Positions 1 to 8,221 of a stretch of 64,000 bases of DNA are shown here, piece by piece (within the stretch, counting starts at the first letter, position 1; the number at the start of each line of letters is the position of its first letter). Location: the NCBI GenBank assembly GCA_019636695.1, contig JAHBXD010000003.1, positions 62,001 through 126,000 of the forward strand. The letters run 5' to 3'. Below the pieces are notes generated by a model. That model was given only the letters and a program-made list of their open reading frames with translations, was not told where the DNA came from and searched no databases. Position numbers and translations under genes: made by a program. The DNA comes from Phycisphaeraceae bacterium (lineage in GTDB: Bacteria > Planctomycetota > Phycisphaerae > Phycisphaerales > UBA1924).

Positions 1-410
1 TCAATTTTGTTGAGGACGGGGATGATTTCGAGGTCCTGGCTGATGGCGAGGTAGGCGTTGACGACGGTCTGGGCTTCGACGCCCTGGGTGGCATCGACGA
101 CGAGAAGGGCGCCTTCGCAGGCTTTGAGGGCACGGGAGACTTCGTAGCCGAAATCGACGTGGCCTGGTGTGTCGATGAAGTTGAGCATGTAGTCCTGGCC
201 GTCGTGGGTGTGGTAGACGGAGACAGCGGAGGCCTTGATGGTGATGCCGCGTTCGCGCTCGATATCCATCGAGTCGAGGATCTGCTCGCGGGCCTCGCGG
301 TCAGAGACGGCCTTGGTGGCCTGGAGAAGCCGATCGGCCAGGGTGCTTTTGCCGTGGTCGATGTGGGCGATGATGGAGAAATTACGGATCTGAACGGGTG
401 TTTCAGCCAT
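1..410 (-). CDS. lepA: Elongation factor 4 (LepA), N-terminal part, cut by window edge
   Basis: Ribosome-associated translational GTPase (EF4/LepA) that acts on stalled or mis-translocated ribosomes in the cytoplasm. Reading from an ATG at 410, the protein begins [26 protein letters not shown]: the G1 P-loop is AHIDHGKS, the RGITIKA stretch is the G2/switch I region, DTPGHVDF is G3, and the last residues before the edge, VLNKI, lead into the G4 NKxD motif. About 136 residues are visible of a family that is usually near 600. The stop of the FHA-GspE gene lies 49 bases upstream on the same strand. The family call is secure; only the 5' part can be seen. Confidence 0.95.
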   Translation of the reverse strand, partial: MAETPVQIRNFSIIAHIDHGKSTLADRLLQATKAVSDREAREQILDSMDIERERGITIKASAVSVYHTHDGQDYMLNFIDTPGHVDFGYEVSRALKACEGALLVVDATQGVEAQTVVNAYLAISQDLEIIPVLNKI

Positions 411-459
411 GGGCGGGCGATTGTAGGGGGCGCAAGCACCCGGCCCCGGGAAAGAACGC

Positions 460-2085
460 TCAGGTACCGGCGACGCGATCAACTTCATCGAGGCTGGTCA
501 GGCCGTCGGCGGCGAGGCGCCAGCCCGACTGGACCAGGGTGGTGAAGAGGCCCTGCTCGATCACCCGTTTCATCGCCTGGATGCCAGGCTCTTTGAGGAT
601 GACATCTCGGAGTTCGTCGTTGACATCGAGAAGCTCGAAGATGGCGCGCCTGCCGCGGAAACCGGTGGCTAGGCACTTGGCGCAACCCACGGGGTGGTAG
701 AGGCTGGCACGCGACTGGAGGAAGCGGCCCATGCGGGTGGATTCGGTCGGGGTGACCGCGACCGCGCGTTTGCAGTTATCGCACAGGACGCGGACGAGGC
801 GCTGCGCGAGGACGAGGTCGAGCGAACTGGCGACGAGGTAGGGTTCGACCTTGAGATCGAGGAGGCGGAAGACGGCGGCGATCGAGTCTTTGGCGTGGAC
901 CGTGGAGAAAACGAGGTGGCCGGTCATGGCGGCCTGCATAGCAGTGCGGGCGGTTTCTTCGTCGCGGATCTCGCCGACGAGGATGACGTCGGGATCCTGA
1001 CGCAGAACGCTGCGCAGGAGTTCACCGAAACTCTTGCCTCGGGCTTCGTCTACGGGGAGCTGGGTAGTGCCGTCGAGGGTGTATTCGACGGGGTCTTCGA
1101 TAGTGACGACGTTTTTGGAGTGTCGGTCGATCTCGCGGAGGGCGTTGTAGAGGGTCGTGGTTTTGCCGGAGCCGGTCGGCCCGCAAACGAGGAGGAGGCC
1201 CTGGTCTTGGCGGCAGGTGCGCCGGATGCGATCGAGCATGTAGGGAGCGAGGCCGAGATCGTCGAGCGCGTGGGGAATGTCGCGGCTGTCGAGGATGCGG
1301 ATGACGCTCTTCTGACCGTGGACGCTGGGGGTGAGGCTGACGCGGAATTCGACGCGACGGTCGTCGAGCGAGCAGGAGAAGTGGCCGTCTTGCACGGCGT
1401 CGCGTGCGGCGGGCTTCATGTGGCAGGCGGTGCGGATGAGGCCGACGGCGAGTTCACCGACGCGGGGAGGAAGCTCGGCGATCCAGACCATTTGCCCGTC
1501 GACGCGCATGCGGACGTGGACGGCCTGGGCCTTCGGCTCGACGTGGATGTCGGTCGCTCGGGCCTTGCTGGCGATGCGCATGAGGGCTTTGACGGCGGAT
1601 GGGCCTTCGCCCGGGGCATCGAGCACTTGGGAGGTTTTGCCGTCGGCGGCGATGAGGACGACGCGTTCGGCGTAGTCGCGTTTGGGGGGAAGGTCTTTGA
1701 GGATGCGCATCAGCTCTTTGAGCCAGGCCGGGGCAGCCTCGGCGGAGGGGAGGCGGTCGAGATCGAGATCGGGGGCGGGTTCGGCGGTCAGGCCGTTGTC
1801 TACGGCTTCGACGATGAACTCGGTGGCGCCGACACGCAGGACATCGCCGGATCGGAGGGGGGCGTGAAGGACAGGCTCGCCGTTGAGGCGGATGCCGTTG
1901 CGTGAATCGAGATCGCGGATGCGGAAACCGCCGGCGTCGTCGGGTTCGATGACGCAGTGATGGCGGCTGACGCGGTCGTCCTGAAGGCAGAGCGCATTAC
2001 CGGGATGGCGGCCGATGGAAATCGGCGCATCGAGAAGATCGACGGGTCGCAGGCGTCCGTGCATGGCACGGAGGCGGAGTTTCAC
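460..2085 (-). CDS. FHA domain fused to GspE/PilB-type secretion ATPase
   Basis: Predicted cytoplasmic hexameric ATPase of a type II secretion or type IV pilus machine, 541 residues from a GTG start. Residues about 1-95 form a forkhead-associated domain (GRHPGN, then SRHH and a final N-G pair), which binds phosphothreonine. Residues about 140-541 are GspE/PilB: the N2 motif ATDIHVEP, Walker A GPTGSGKT with Lys308, Asp box [15 protein letters not shown], His box [13 protein letters not shown], and a C-terminal CDNC...CAKC zinc-binding tetracysteine. The usual MshEN/GspE N1 domain is missing and the FHA domain takes its place. It follows the DUF885 gene by 26 bases and precedes lepA. No other secretion or pilus genes are in view, so the partner machine is unknown. 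The FHA domain suggests control by a Ser/Thr kinase (inference). Confidence 0.9.
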   Translation of the reverse strand: MKLRLRAMHGRLRPVDLLDAPISIGRHPGNALCLQDDRVSRHHCVIEPDDAGGFRIRDLDSRNGIRLNGEPVLHAPLRSGDVLRVGATEFIVEAVDNGLTAEPAPDLDLDRLPSAEAAPAWLKELMRILKDLPPKRDYAERVVLIAADGKTSQVLDAPGEGPSAVKALMRIASKARATDIHVEPKAQAVHVRMRVDGQMVWIAELPPRVGELAVGLIRTACHMKPAARDAVQDGHFSCSLDDRRVEFRVSLTPSVHGQKSVIRILDSRDIPHALDDLGLAPYMLDRIRRTCRQDQGLLLVCGPTGSGKTTTLYNALREIDRHSKNVVTIEDPVEYTLDGTTQLPVDEARGKSFGELLRSVLRQDPDVILVGEIRDEETARTAMQAAMTGHLVFSTVHAKDSIAAVFRLLDLKVEPYLVASSLDLVLAQRLVRVLCDNCKRAVAVTPTESTRMGRFLQSRASLYHPVGCAKCLATGFRGRRAIFELLDVNDELRDVILKEPGIQAMKRVIEQGLFTTLVQSGWRLAADGLTSLDEVDRVAGT

Positions 2086-2111
2086 GGGTCAATCCCCCCC
2101 CCTGGAGTGCG

Positions 2112-4025
2112 TTATTGAGAACGTTCGATCCATCGTTCGACGCGGCGTTCGAGGACATCGAGCGGTACGGCGCCGGCCCCGAGCACGACGTCGTGAAAAT
2201 CTCGAATGTCGAAGCGTTCGCCGAGGATATTCTCTGCCCGTCGGCGAAGCATCTGGATGGTGATTTCGCCGATTTTGTATCCGCAGGCCTGGCCGGGCCA
2301 GCCGATGTAACGATCGATTTCGCGCTCGATGTTGTGCATGCTCAGCGCGCTGTTGGCGGCCATGAAGTCGATCGCCCGCTGCCTTGTCCAGCCCTTTGCG
2401 TGCATGCCGGTATCGACGACGAGTCGGCAGGCGCGCCACATTTCGTAGGTAAGGCGACCGAAGTCGTCGTAGGGGTCTTCATACAGGCCGCGCCCGCCCT
2501 GCGATCGAGGCGTATCGCCCATGTCAAGCCCGAGGCTTTCGGCATAGAGCGCCCAACCCTCGACAAAGGCCGTGAAACTCGTCATCGTGCGGAGGCGATG
2601 CACGCCCTCAAGTTCGTTGGCAAGCGCGATCTGGTGGTGATGACCGGGGACGGCCTCGTGCAGGGTGAGCGCGAGCATCTCATACTTCGGGCGCTGATCA
2701 AGCCGGTAGGTATTGGCGAGGAATGTTCCTGCGATGCCGGCCTCGATCGAGCCGGGGTTGTAATAGGCCGTGGGCGAAGCGGGGGCCATGAAGGCGGGCA
2801 TCTCGCGCACGGTGTAAGGAAGGCGGGGCATCATGCGGAACAACCGCGGCATTTCGCCGTCGATCACCTTGGAAAGCGCGAGGTAGCCGTCGAGCAGCGA
2901 TCGGGCCGACTCGTGATAGAAGCGCGGGTCGGTGCGGAGATAGTTGATGAACGCCGCGAGCTGGGCATCGCGCGTGGCGAACTGCTCGACGGCCCCCGGC
3001 CCCTGGGTGAACCAATCGCTGCGCAGCATGACTTCGACCATCTCGGCCCTGATGCGGGCGACCTCGTCAAGCCCGATCTGGTGGATTTGATCCGCGGTGA
3101 GCGTGGTCGTGGTGTGCTGACGCAGCGTGAACTCGTAGAAGGGCAGGCCGTCGATGCCGTCGGAAGCGCCGATGCTCTCGCGGCAGGCGGGGATGTATTC
3201 CTCTTCAAGGAAGGCCGCGAGCCTGCGCATGGCGGGGGCGATGCCCCCGGCGATCGCCTTGCGGGCGCGCACGGCGGCGGGGTGGTCGTTGTCGAGCGAG
3301 GTGAAGGGGGCATACATGGGGTGCGCGGCGGGGTCGGCATCGAAGCGGCTGTCGCCGGCGGCCATGCATTGGGCGACGGTGCCGAGCATGGCGACGCGCG
3401 GAGGCATGCGCCCGGCCTGCATGCCCTTTCGCATGTTGTCGATGGTCTGATCGACGAGCGTCGGCCAACGTTCCAGCCGGGTTGCGTAGTCGTCGTAATG
3501 CCTGGGACGGAGAAAGGGGAACGCGCGCCAGGCCTGCGGCATTTCGACCTGAATGCCCCACATCGCGTTGAGGGGCACCTGCTCGGGCGAGAAGGCCGAC
3601 CACGCAAGGGTGATGCTGAGTTCGCGATCCAAGAGATCCGCATCGACGTGGTCGTCCTCGACAAAATCACTGCGATCGAGCGCCCGAAGGCGTTCGAGGC
3701 GGTCGGCGAGCACGACCCGCGAGTCTTCGGTCTGCTCAGGGCCGAGGTTGCTCAGACGATCGTTGTAACGATCATCGCCCAAGCGGCTGGCCCAGGTGGG
3801 GTAGGTGACCAGCAGCCACTCGACATGCTCATCGAGCAAGGCGATCAGGGCAGGCGACCGGCCAGCGGCAACAGTATCGTGCAAAACCGGTGCAGCCGGC
3901 TCGGCAAGTGCGGACATCGGGGAAGCCACACACGCTGCGGCGATTGCCAGCATGGAGATCGCGCTTCGTGGAAACCGGGTGGAAACGCACCGGCGTGGAA
4001 GTGGACCCAAGTATTGACCGAACAT
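2112..4025 (-). CDS. Secreted DUF885-family peptidase-like protein
   Basis: 637-residue protein of the DUF885 family, which resembles zinc metallopeptidases; substrate unknown. The family motif LHEAVPGHHHQ is present with H456, E457 and the downstream GHH, the expected zinc and catalytic residues. The N-terminus has a basic stretch followed by a hydrophobic core ending in SALAEP, which looks like a Sec signal peptide, so the protein is probably periplasmic or exported. A second possible start is the Met at residue 25 (position 3953), directly before the hydrophobic core. The length fits the family (about 580-640). The gene is followed by the FHA-GspE gene on the same strand. Biochemical role is not known for most members. 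Confidence 0.87.
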   Translation of the reverse strand: MFGQYLGPLPRRCVSTRFPRSAISMLAIAAACVASPMSALAEPAAPVLHDTVAAGRSPALIALLDEHVEWLLVTYPTWASRLGDDRYNDRLSNLGPEQTEDSRVVLADRLERLRALDRSDFVEDDHVDADLLDRELSITLAWSAFSPEQVPLNAMWGIQVEMPQAWRAFPFLRPRHYDDYATRLERWPTLVDQTIDNMRKGMQAGRMPPRVAMLGTVAQCMAAGDSRFDADPAAHPMYAPFTSLDNDHPAAVRARKAIAGGIAPAMRRLAAFLEEEYIPACRESIGASDGIDGLPFYEFTLRQHTTTTLTADQIHQIGLDEVARIRAEMVEVMLRSDWFTQGPGAVEQFATRDAQLAAFINYLRTDPRFYHESARSLLDGYLALSKVIDGEMPRLFRMMPRLPYTVREMPAFMAPASPTAYYNPGSIEAGIAGTFLANTYRLDQRPKYEMLALTLHEAVPGHHHQIALANELEGVHRLRTMTSFTAFVEGWALYAESLGLDMGDTPRSQGGRGLYEDPYDDFGRLTYEMWRACRLVVDTGMHAKGWTRQRAIDFMAANSALSMHNIEREIDRYIGWPGQACGYKIGEITIQMLRRRAENILGERFDIRDFHDVVLGAGAVPLDVLERRVERWIERSQ

Positions 4026-4198
4026 ATCAAGCCCTTGTGCAAAGTCGTTGACCAGAATGACAAGACTACCGGCTGAACCGACCCGCGTGGCGGCATGGGG
4101 TGGTCTTGCGACGGATGGATCGGGAAAGGGTGCCTTGTCCGGAGGCTCCCGGCCGATAAACTTGGGTCGTCAGTGCGCTTCAAGGCGCGATCGAGCGA

Positions 4199-4269
4199 TG
4201 GGGATTGGTGTAACGGTAGCACGACTGACTCTGGATCAGTTAGTCAAGGTTCGAATCCTTGATCCCCAG
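4199..4269 (+). tRNA. tRNA-Gln (anticodon CTG)
   Basis: The acceptor stem TGGGGAT pairs with ATCCCCA, with discriminator G. The D arm is GGTGTAACGGTAGC, and the anticodon stem ACTGA/TCAGT encloses the loop CTCTGGA with anticodon CTG, which reads CAG. The T arm is AAGG/TTCGAAT/CCTT. CCA is not encoded. A rho-independent terminator follows at once. Confidence 0.95.
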
Positions 4270-4280
4270 TTTGCGAGTTT

Positions 4281-4306
4281 CCCCCCGGACAGAAAGGGGG
4301 GTTTTT
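4281..4306 (+). terminator. Rho-independent terminator after tRNA-Gln
   Basis: Six C, a nine-base loop, six G, then five T, reading on the plus strand 11 bases after the tRNA. Confidence 0.8.
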
Positions 4307-4327
4307 CATGCGCTTCACGTTTGGTTC

Positions 4328-4362
4328 AAAAAAACCGTCCACCCCATTCCAGAGGTGGACGG
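4328..4362 (-). terminator. Rho-independent terminator after PEP-CTERM gene
   Basis: On the minus strand CCGTCCACC, a ten-base loop and GGTGGACGG are followed by seven T. It lies about 80 bases after the stop of the gene at 4442-5200. Confidence 0.8.
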
Positions 4363-4441
4363 CGAAGGAGCGTATGGTCATCGCGACGAACGCAGCGGCG
4401 ATCGACGCGACGATTGGATCGAATCGCTACGCGAAGTCATC

Positions 4442-5200
4442 TCAGCGACGACGACGAGCGGCGAGCAGACCACCGAGGCCGAGGAGCGCAACCGACGAAG
4501 GCGCGGGGATGATCTCGTAGTGCCACTGGAGTTCCATGCCGCTCAGGTTGAACCCGGCGATGTTGGCGCCACCAAGACCCACGACACCGACCCCGCCGAG
4601 GGTGGTACCCGTCGAGGCGTTTACCGTCAACCCGAATGTCCCGAGGACCGCTCCAGTAGTATTGAATACAGTGAAGCTTGCGCTGTGCACGACAATCGAT
4701 TGCCCTGCACCGAGTTGAATGTCGATCGGATCAGTCGCCGCCGCGAGAGCGCCGACATCGCCTCGCCAGGAAACGAACGGAGCGCCGTTGGGGCCGGTGA
4801 CGCCTTGCGCCACCCAGATGGCCAAACCGCCGGTGGCGGCATCGGCGTGGTAGATGGCCACGGCTGCGAGGAATTGATTGCCGCCGAGCGGAGTGACGGA
4901 GGACTCGGTCACCGAGACGGTGCCGGCATTCGCAAGGTTATTGCCACCGGGCGCGGTGGTGCCGAATGTGAAGAGGGAAGCGTTGGAATCGTCTGTGTAA
5001 AACGCGGTGGTGGTGGTCTGGACCAGGGGTTCGGCCGTGAAGGTATCGCCCGGAATGACGTTGTTGGCGATGGGCGACAGGGTGTTGTAGATCACGCCAC
5101 CCGGCTGCGCATTCAAAAGATTGGCGGGCACTTGTGCCGAGAAATCCGCACCGGCCGAAGCGGCCAGACCCGCCATGGCGACAAACACAACGTTTTTCAT
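4442..5200 (-). CDS. PEP-CTERM sorting domain-containing secreted protein
   Basis: 252-residue exported protein of unknown function. The start chosen is the ATG at 5200: it has AAAGGAG/AGAGGG upstream and gives a clean signal peptide MKNVVFVAMAGLAASAGA. The C-terminus is PAPSSVALLGLGGLLAARRRR, the tripartite PEP-CTERM signal (motif, hydrophobic helix, basic tail) thought to be recognised by an exosortase. The body is Gly/Thr/Val-rich and looks like beta-structure, as is usual for these low-conservation surface proteins. An upstream in-frame extension from 5383 lacks any signal and is disregarded. No exosortase gene is in the window. The gene has its own terminator and is probably monocistronic. 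Confidence 0.85.
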   Translation of the reverse strand: MKNVVFVAMAGLAASAGADFSAQVPANLLNAQPGGVIYNTLSPIANNVIPGDTFTAEPLVQTTTTAFYTDDSNASLFTFGTTAPGGNNLANAGTVSVTESSVTPLGGNQFLAAVAIYHADAATGGLAIWVAQGVTGPNGAPFVSWRGDVGALAAATDPIDIQLGAGQSIVVHSASFTVFNTTGAVLGTFGLTVNASTGTTLGGVGVVGLGGANIAGFNLSGMELQWHYEIIPAPSSVALLGLGGLLAARRRR

Positions 5201-5440
5201 GGTTTTCCCTCTTCTCCTTTGGGTCGGCCATATCCCGGAAACCGAACAGCGCACTTTGCGCTGAACATCACCAGCCCCCACGATCTGGCCCGACGCCGTG
5301 CTCTCTGCAAAGGCTTTCGCCCTTGCGTCTTGTCTCAGGGGGGGATACCCCCAGAACGTGGAGCATGTCAGAATTTTTCCCACCCGTCAAGAGAAAACCC
5401 AGGAAATCCCATTGCGCGAAGGACGCCGCATGGATTCCTT

Positions 5441-5477
5441 ACAAAAAGAAGACGCTCGCCCAAGATGGGCGAGCGTC
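5441..5477 (-). terminator. Rho-independent terminator after PEP-CTERM gene
   Basis: The minus strand reads GACGCTCGCCC, a short loop, GGGCGAGCGTC (11 perfect pairs) and then a T-rich run. It sits 45 bases after the stop of the gene at 5523-6224. The rest of the interval 5201-5522 holds the leader of the next gene and nothing else I can recognise. Confidence 0.85.
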
Positions 5478-5522
5478 CGGGAGAGGCCCACTCGAGGCCA
5501 TGAGGGTCAAACCGGGATCGGC

Positions 5523-6224
5523 TTAGCGACGACGACGGATGGCCGCGAGGCCACCGAGGCCGAGAAGAGCCAGCGAGCCGGGGGCGGGCACCTGAACCTG
5601 AATGGTGGCCACTGCCCGGGCGATGTCGAACGTGCCGAGGTTGGTGCCACCGGCACTGACGAAGACAATGCCCGAGAACCCGTTGCCGGCGCCCTGATCA
5701 AGGACGAAGAAAGTGCCAGCGCCGCCGAAGAGGTCGGTGCCGCCGGTGTTGAAGAGTTGGAACTGGGCGCGATAGCGACCACTGTCAAACACGTGGAGGG
5801 GGAACTGGTATTCGGGGTCGTTGACGAAATCGGTGCCGGCGTTGTTTTCACCGATTTCGAAGCCCATCTGGGTGACGGGGGTGCCGCCGACGGTGGTGCC
5901 GGCCGTGATGAACGTGCCGCCGGTAACGTGCGACCACTCGATGGTGTAGGTGCGGATGTTGCCGACGGTGGTTTCCGTCGAGTTCATGTGAATGACGCTG
6001 CCGTTGAGCGTGCTGAGTGAGCCGAACGTGGCGCTGCCGGAGTCGAGGTATGCGCCGCCGGTGCCGAAGATGGTGAGGGCAGCGTCGTAGCTGTCACCGA
6101 TCGCCGATTCGGGGTGCGACGGGCGATCGAGCGTCGCCGGAGACTGCCAAGTGGCGGAAAACTGCTGCGCCGAGGCGATGCCGGCCAGGGCGGCCACGAG
6201 ACCAACTGAAACAATCTTCTTCAT
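5523..6224 (-). CDS. PEP-CTERM protein, tandem paralogue A
   Basis: Exported protein of about 233 residues. The signal peptide is MKKIVSVGLVAALAGIASAQ and the C-terminus PAPGSLALLGLGGLAAIRRRR is a full PEP-CTERM sorting signal. A GTG (6227) and an ATG (6224) are adjacent; the ATG is better spaced from the AGGAG in a GAGAGAGAGGAG leader. The body is homologous to the next upstream gene (6573-7286): the order of short blocks such as GENNAGTDFVNDPEYQF, LFGGAGTFFVLD and GFSGIVFVSAGG is shared. Function unknown; probably cell-surface or extracellular. The gene ends in a strong terminator. Confidence 0.85.
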   Translation of the reverse strand: MKKIVSVGLVAALAGIASAQQFSATWQSPATLDRPSHPESAIGDSYDAALTIFGTGGAYLDSGSATFGSLSTLNGSVIHMNSTETTVGNIRTYTIEWSHVTGGTFITAGTTVGGTPVTQMGFEIGENNAGTDFVNDPEYQFPLHVFDSGRYRAQFQLFNTGGTDLFGGAGTFFVLDQGAGNGFSGIVFVSAGGTNLGTFDIARAVATIQVQVPAPGSLALLGLGGLAAIRRRR

Positions 6225-6572
6225 CACGAACTCCTCTCTCTCGCGGTCGCGTTAACGACCCGCGCGTACACCAACGGCCGTAACGTCGGGACAATCCCGA
6301 CGGACAAGCCGAAACGCCGCACCAGTACACCGGAGGAGAGTCTTGCGTGAAGTCTCTCTCTCTCCTCCTGTGTCCTGTGTTATGCGTGTGTAGTCTCACC
6401 CGGGTTGCACCTCAGATCAATTGAGTTGTGGGATCTTCGCTCCTTTGGGGAGTGAAACCAGTGGAAACCCCGGCCGGTCAGTGCGATTGTGGAGCTATCG
6501 GGCGTTGAAAACCCGTGCGCGGTGCGGCGCGACGTCGTGCCGCCAGTTGCAAAAAACCGGGGTGCCTGGTGT
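6225..6572. other. Intergenic spacer between two PEP-CTERM paralogues
   Basis: About 350 bases without a credible gene. It contains a CTCCTCTCTCTC Shine-Dalgarno complement at 6231-6242 and a second CT-rich run at about 6352-6368 (GA-rich on the coding strand of the downstream gene). It presumably holds the promoter of the 5523-6224 gene; no clear -35/-10 pair was recognised. Confidence 0.5.
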
Positions 6573-7286
6573 TCAGCGGCGTCGGCGCAACGCTGCGATT
6601 CCTGAGGCCCACACGCACACGAGTGTTGTTCCGGGGGCTGGAATCTGCGCGCGGATCGTCACGCGCGCGCTGCGCCAATCGAGATTGCCGATCGGCTCGC
6701 CCCCGGCGTTGACCGCGACGACCCCTGAGACACCGACGCCGGGGCCGTGGTCATCCATATAGAAAGACCCACCGCCCCCGAAAATGTCGTCCCCATCGCC
6801 GGTAAAGATGGCCAGGTGCGCACGCTGTCGTCCGGTGCTCATATCGAACTGGTGAAGCATGAAGAGGTAGTCAGGGTCGCGGAGCAGGTTGCTCCCGGCG
6901 CTCCCCTCGCCCACTTCCAGCCCGATCGCGAGGATCGGCGCACCGCCGATCGTTGCGCCGGGTTCGATCAGCGCGCTGCCGTCGATGCGCGACCAAATGA
7001 GGGTGTACGTGCGTACCAGCCCCTCGGTGTGCTCGGCCGTCGCGACTTGCATCACCCCGTGATTGAGGGGCATCGTCTGGCCGAAGGTCACCGTGCCTCG
7101 GTCGATCACAAACCCGGCCGTTGCCGTGTAGGCGATGAACGAAAAATCCACGCTGCCGCCGAGGGCCGACTCGGCCGTGGGAATGTCGCCGGCCACGGGC
7201 AACGCGCCAGGCGCTTCAGAAACAACCCCAGCCTGAGCACATGCGGCCAGGCCGATCAATCCTGCACAAACCAGACGAATAGACAT
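6573..7286 (-). CDS. PEP-CTERM-like protein, tandem paralogue B with degenerate sorting signal
   Basis: 237-residue exported protein with signal peptide MSIRLVCAGLIGLAACAQAG. It aligns along its length with the neighbouring gene at 5523-6224, with shared blocks GEGSAGSNLLRDPDYLF, IFGGGGSFYMDD and GVSGVVAVNAGG, indicating tandem duplication and divergence. The C-terminus PAPGTTLVCVWASGIAALRRRR keeps the PAP motif and basic tail, but the transmembrane part has lost the usual LLGLGGL core and includes Cys and Trp. Sorting may therefore be altered. Function unknown. Confidence 0.8.
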   Translation of the reverse strand: MSIRLVCAGLIGLAACAQAGVVSEAPGALPVAGDIPTAESALGGSVDFSFIAYTATAGFVIDRGTVTFGQTMPLNHGVMQVATAEHTEGLVRTYTLIWSRIDGSALIEPGATIGGAPILAIGLEVGEGSAGSNLLRDPDYLFMLHQFDMSTGRQRAHLAIFTGDGDDIFGGGGSFYMDDHGPGVGVSGVVAVNAGGEPIGNLDWRSARVTIRAQIPAPGTTLVCVWASGIAALRRRR

Positions 7287-7442
7287 GCTTCACCCTCCGT
7301 CTTGAGCCATGTCGCGACACCCTGCCCGGAACGAACCGGGAAGCCGCCGCGAACCGTTGACGGCCGGAGGTCTTTCTCCCCTCCCGCACGTCGAGCGAGC
7401 GCCATCGTCATCTATTCGGATAGGCGCTGCAATGGGGATGCA

Positions 7443-7469
7443 GAAAAAAAACCAGGGATGGCCCCTGGG
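7443..7469 (-). terminator. Rho-independent terminator after rpsT
   Basis: The minus strand reads a CCAGGG...CCCTGG hairpin followed by a run of eight or nine T, about 50 bases after the rpsT stop. Confidence 0.85.
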
Positions 7470-7516
7470 TGGTCAAAAACGTTGGATGCGCGGATCTTGG
7501 GCAGAAGGCCGAGTGA

Positions 7517-7789
7517 TCAGGCTGCTGCCTTTTTGCGCTTGAGGGCAGCGACGAGGCGGCTTTTGCGGCGATCGCGCTGATTGGGGTGAATGACGCCCTT
7601 CTGGGCTGAGCGATCGATGATCTTCTGGCAGGAGGCGTAGGCATCGGTGGCCTCGGCGACCGTGCCGTGGGCGAGCTTGGTGTGGAAGTCGCGGATGGCC
7701 TGGCGCAAGGTGCGGAGGCGCCAGCGATTGCGCGCACGACGCTTGGCGTTCTGACGGATGCGCTTGCGGGCTGAACTGGAATGAGCCAT
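7517..7789 (-). CDS. rpsT: 30S ribosomal protein S20
   Basis: Small-subunit ribosomal protein that binds 16S rRNA. 90 residues starting MAHSSSARKRIRQNAKRRARNR, the conserved basic N-terminus of S20, and ending in KSRLVAALKRKKAAA. The start at 7789 is preceded by AGGAA and matches the family length (about 87-90); an upstream in-frame Met at 7843 gives an unrelated extension. Single gene with its own terminator. Secure. Confidence 0.95.
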   Translation of the reverse strand: MAHSSSARKRIRQNAKRRARNRWRLRTLRQAIRDFHTKLAHGTVAEATDAYASCQKIIDRSAQKGVIHPNQRDRRKSRLVAALKRKKAAA

Positions 7790-8015
7790 GGCGATTCCTG
7801 GAAACGGCCCGTGAGGGCCAGCCCCGATGTTCGGGGGGGACATGCGATCTGCCCCGGCCGCCCGGGGTGGACCAGTATCTTTACTTCCCGGCGGGGCGAA
7901 TCAAGCCCAGGGAGGGAAACGAGGCGGTTGCGGGGGTTCGGCCCCTCGCGGTGGCAAGTGGGGGCACACCATCGCTTGCCGAGCGGGTTCGGGCGACTTA
8001 TCGTTGGCCACGCGT

Positions 8016-8089
8016 GCGCGCGTAGCTCAATTGGATAGAGCACCTGACTACGGATCAGGAGGTTGGGGGTTCGAGTCCCTCCGCGCGTG
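8016..8089 (+). tRNA. tRNA-Arg (anticodon ACG)
   Basis: Acceptor GCGCGCG pairs with CGCGCGT (one G-T), discriminator G. The anticodon stem CCTGA/TCAGG encloses CTACGGA, anticodon ACG (read as inosine-CG, codons CGU/CGC/CGA). The T arm GGGGG/TTCGAGT/CCCTC has one wobble pair. Confidence 0.95.
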
Positions 8090-8221
8090 CTTTCGAGGTT
8101 GCGAATTCATGAACGGCCGCACGCTTCCGGATGGGGGCGTGGGGCCGTATGTGTTTCCGGAGCGACCTCAAATGCCTCCGTGGGCGGCAGGGGCAGCGGT
8201 CGCGGGGGACTACACTCGCCC

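Noticed and set aside
694-1905. 403-codon frame opposite the FHA-GspE gene
   Set aside because: Shadow frame: the minus strand has every secretion ATPase motif, this one none.
2115-4076. 653-codon open frame antisense to the DUF885 gene
   Set aside because: G+C-rich codon usage leaves long mirror frames open; the translation is Gly/Asp/His/Val-rich with no domain, while the minus-strand frame has a zinc motif and signal peptide.
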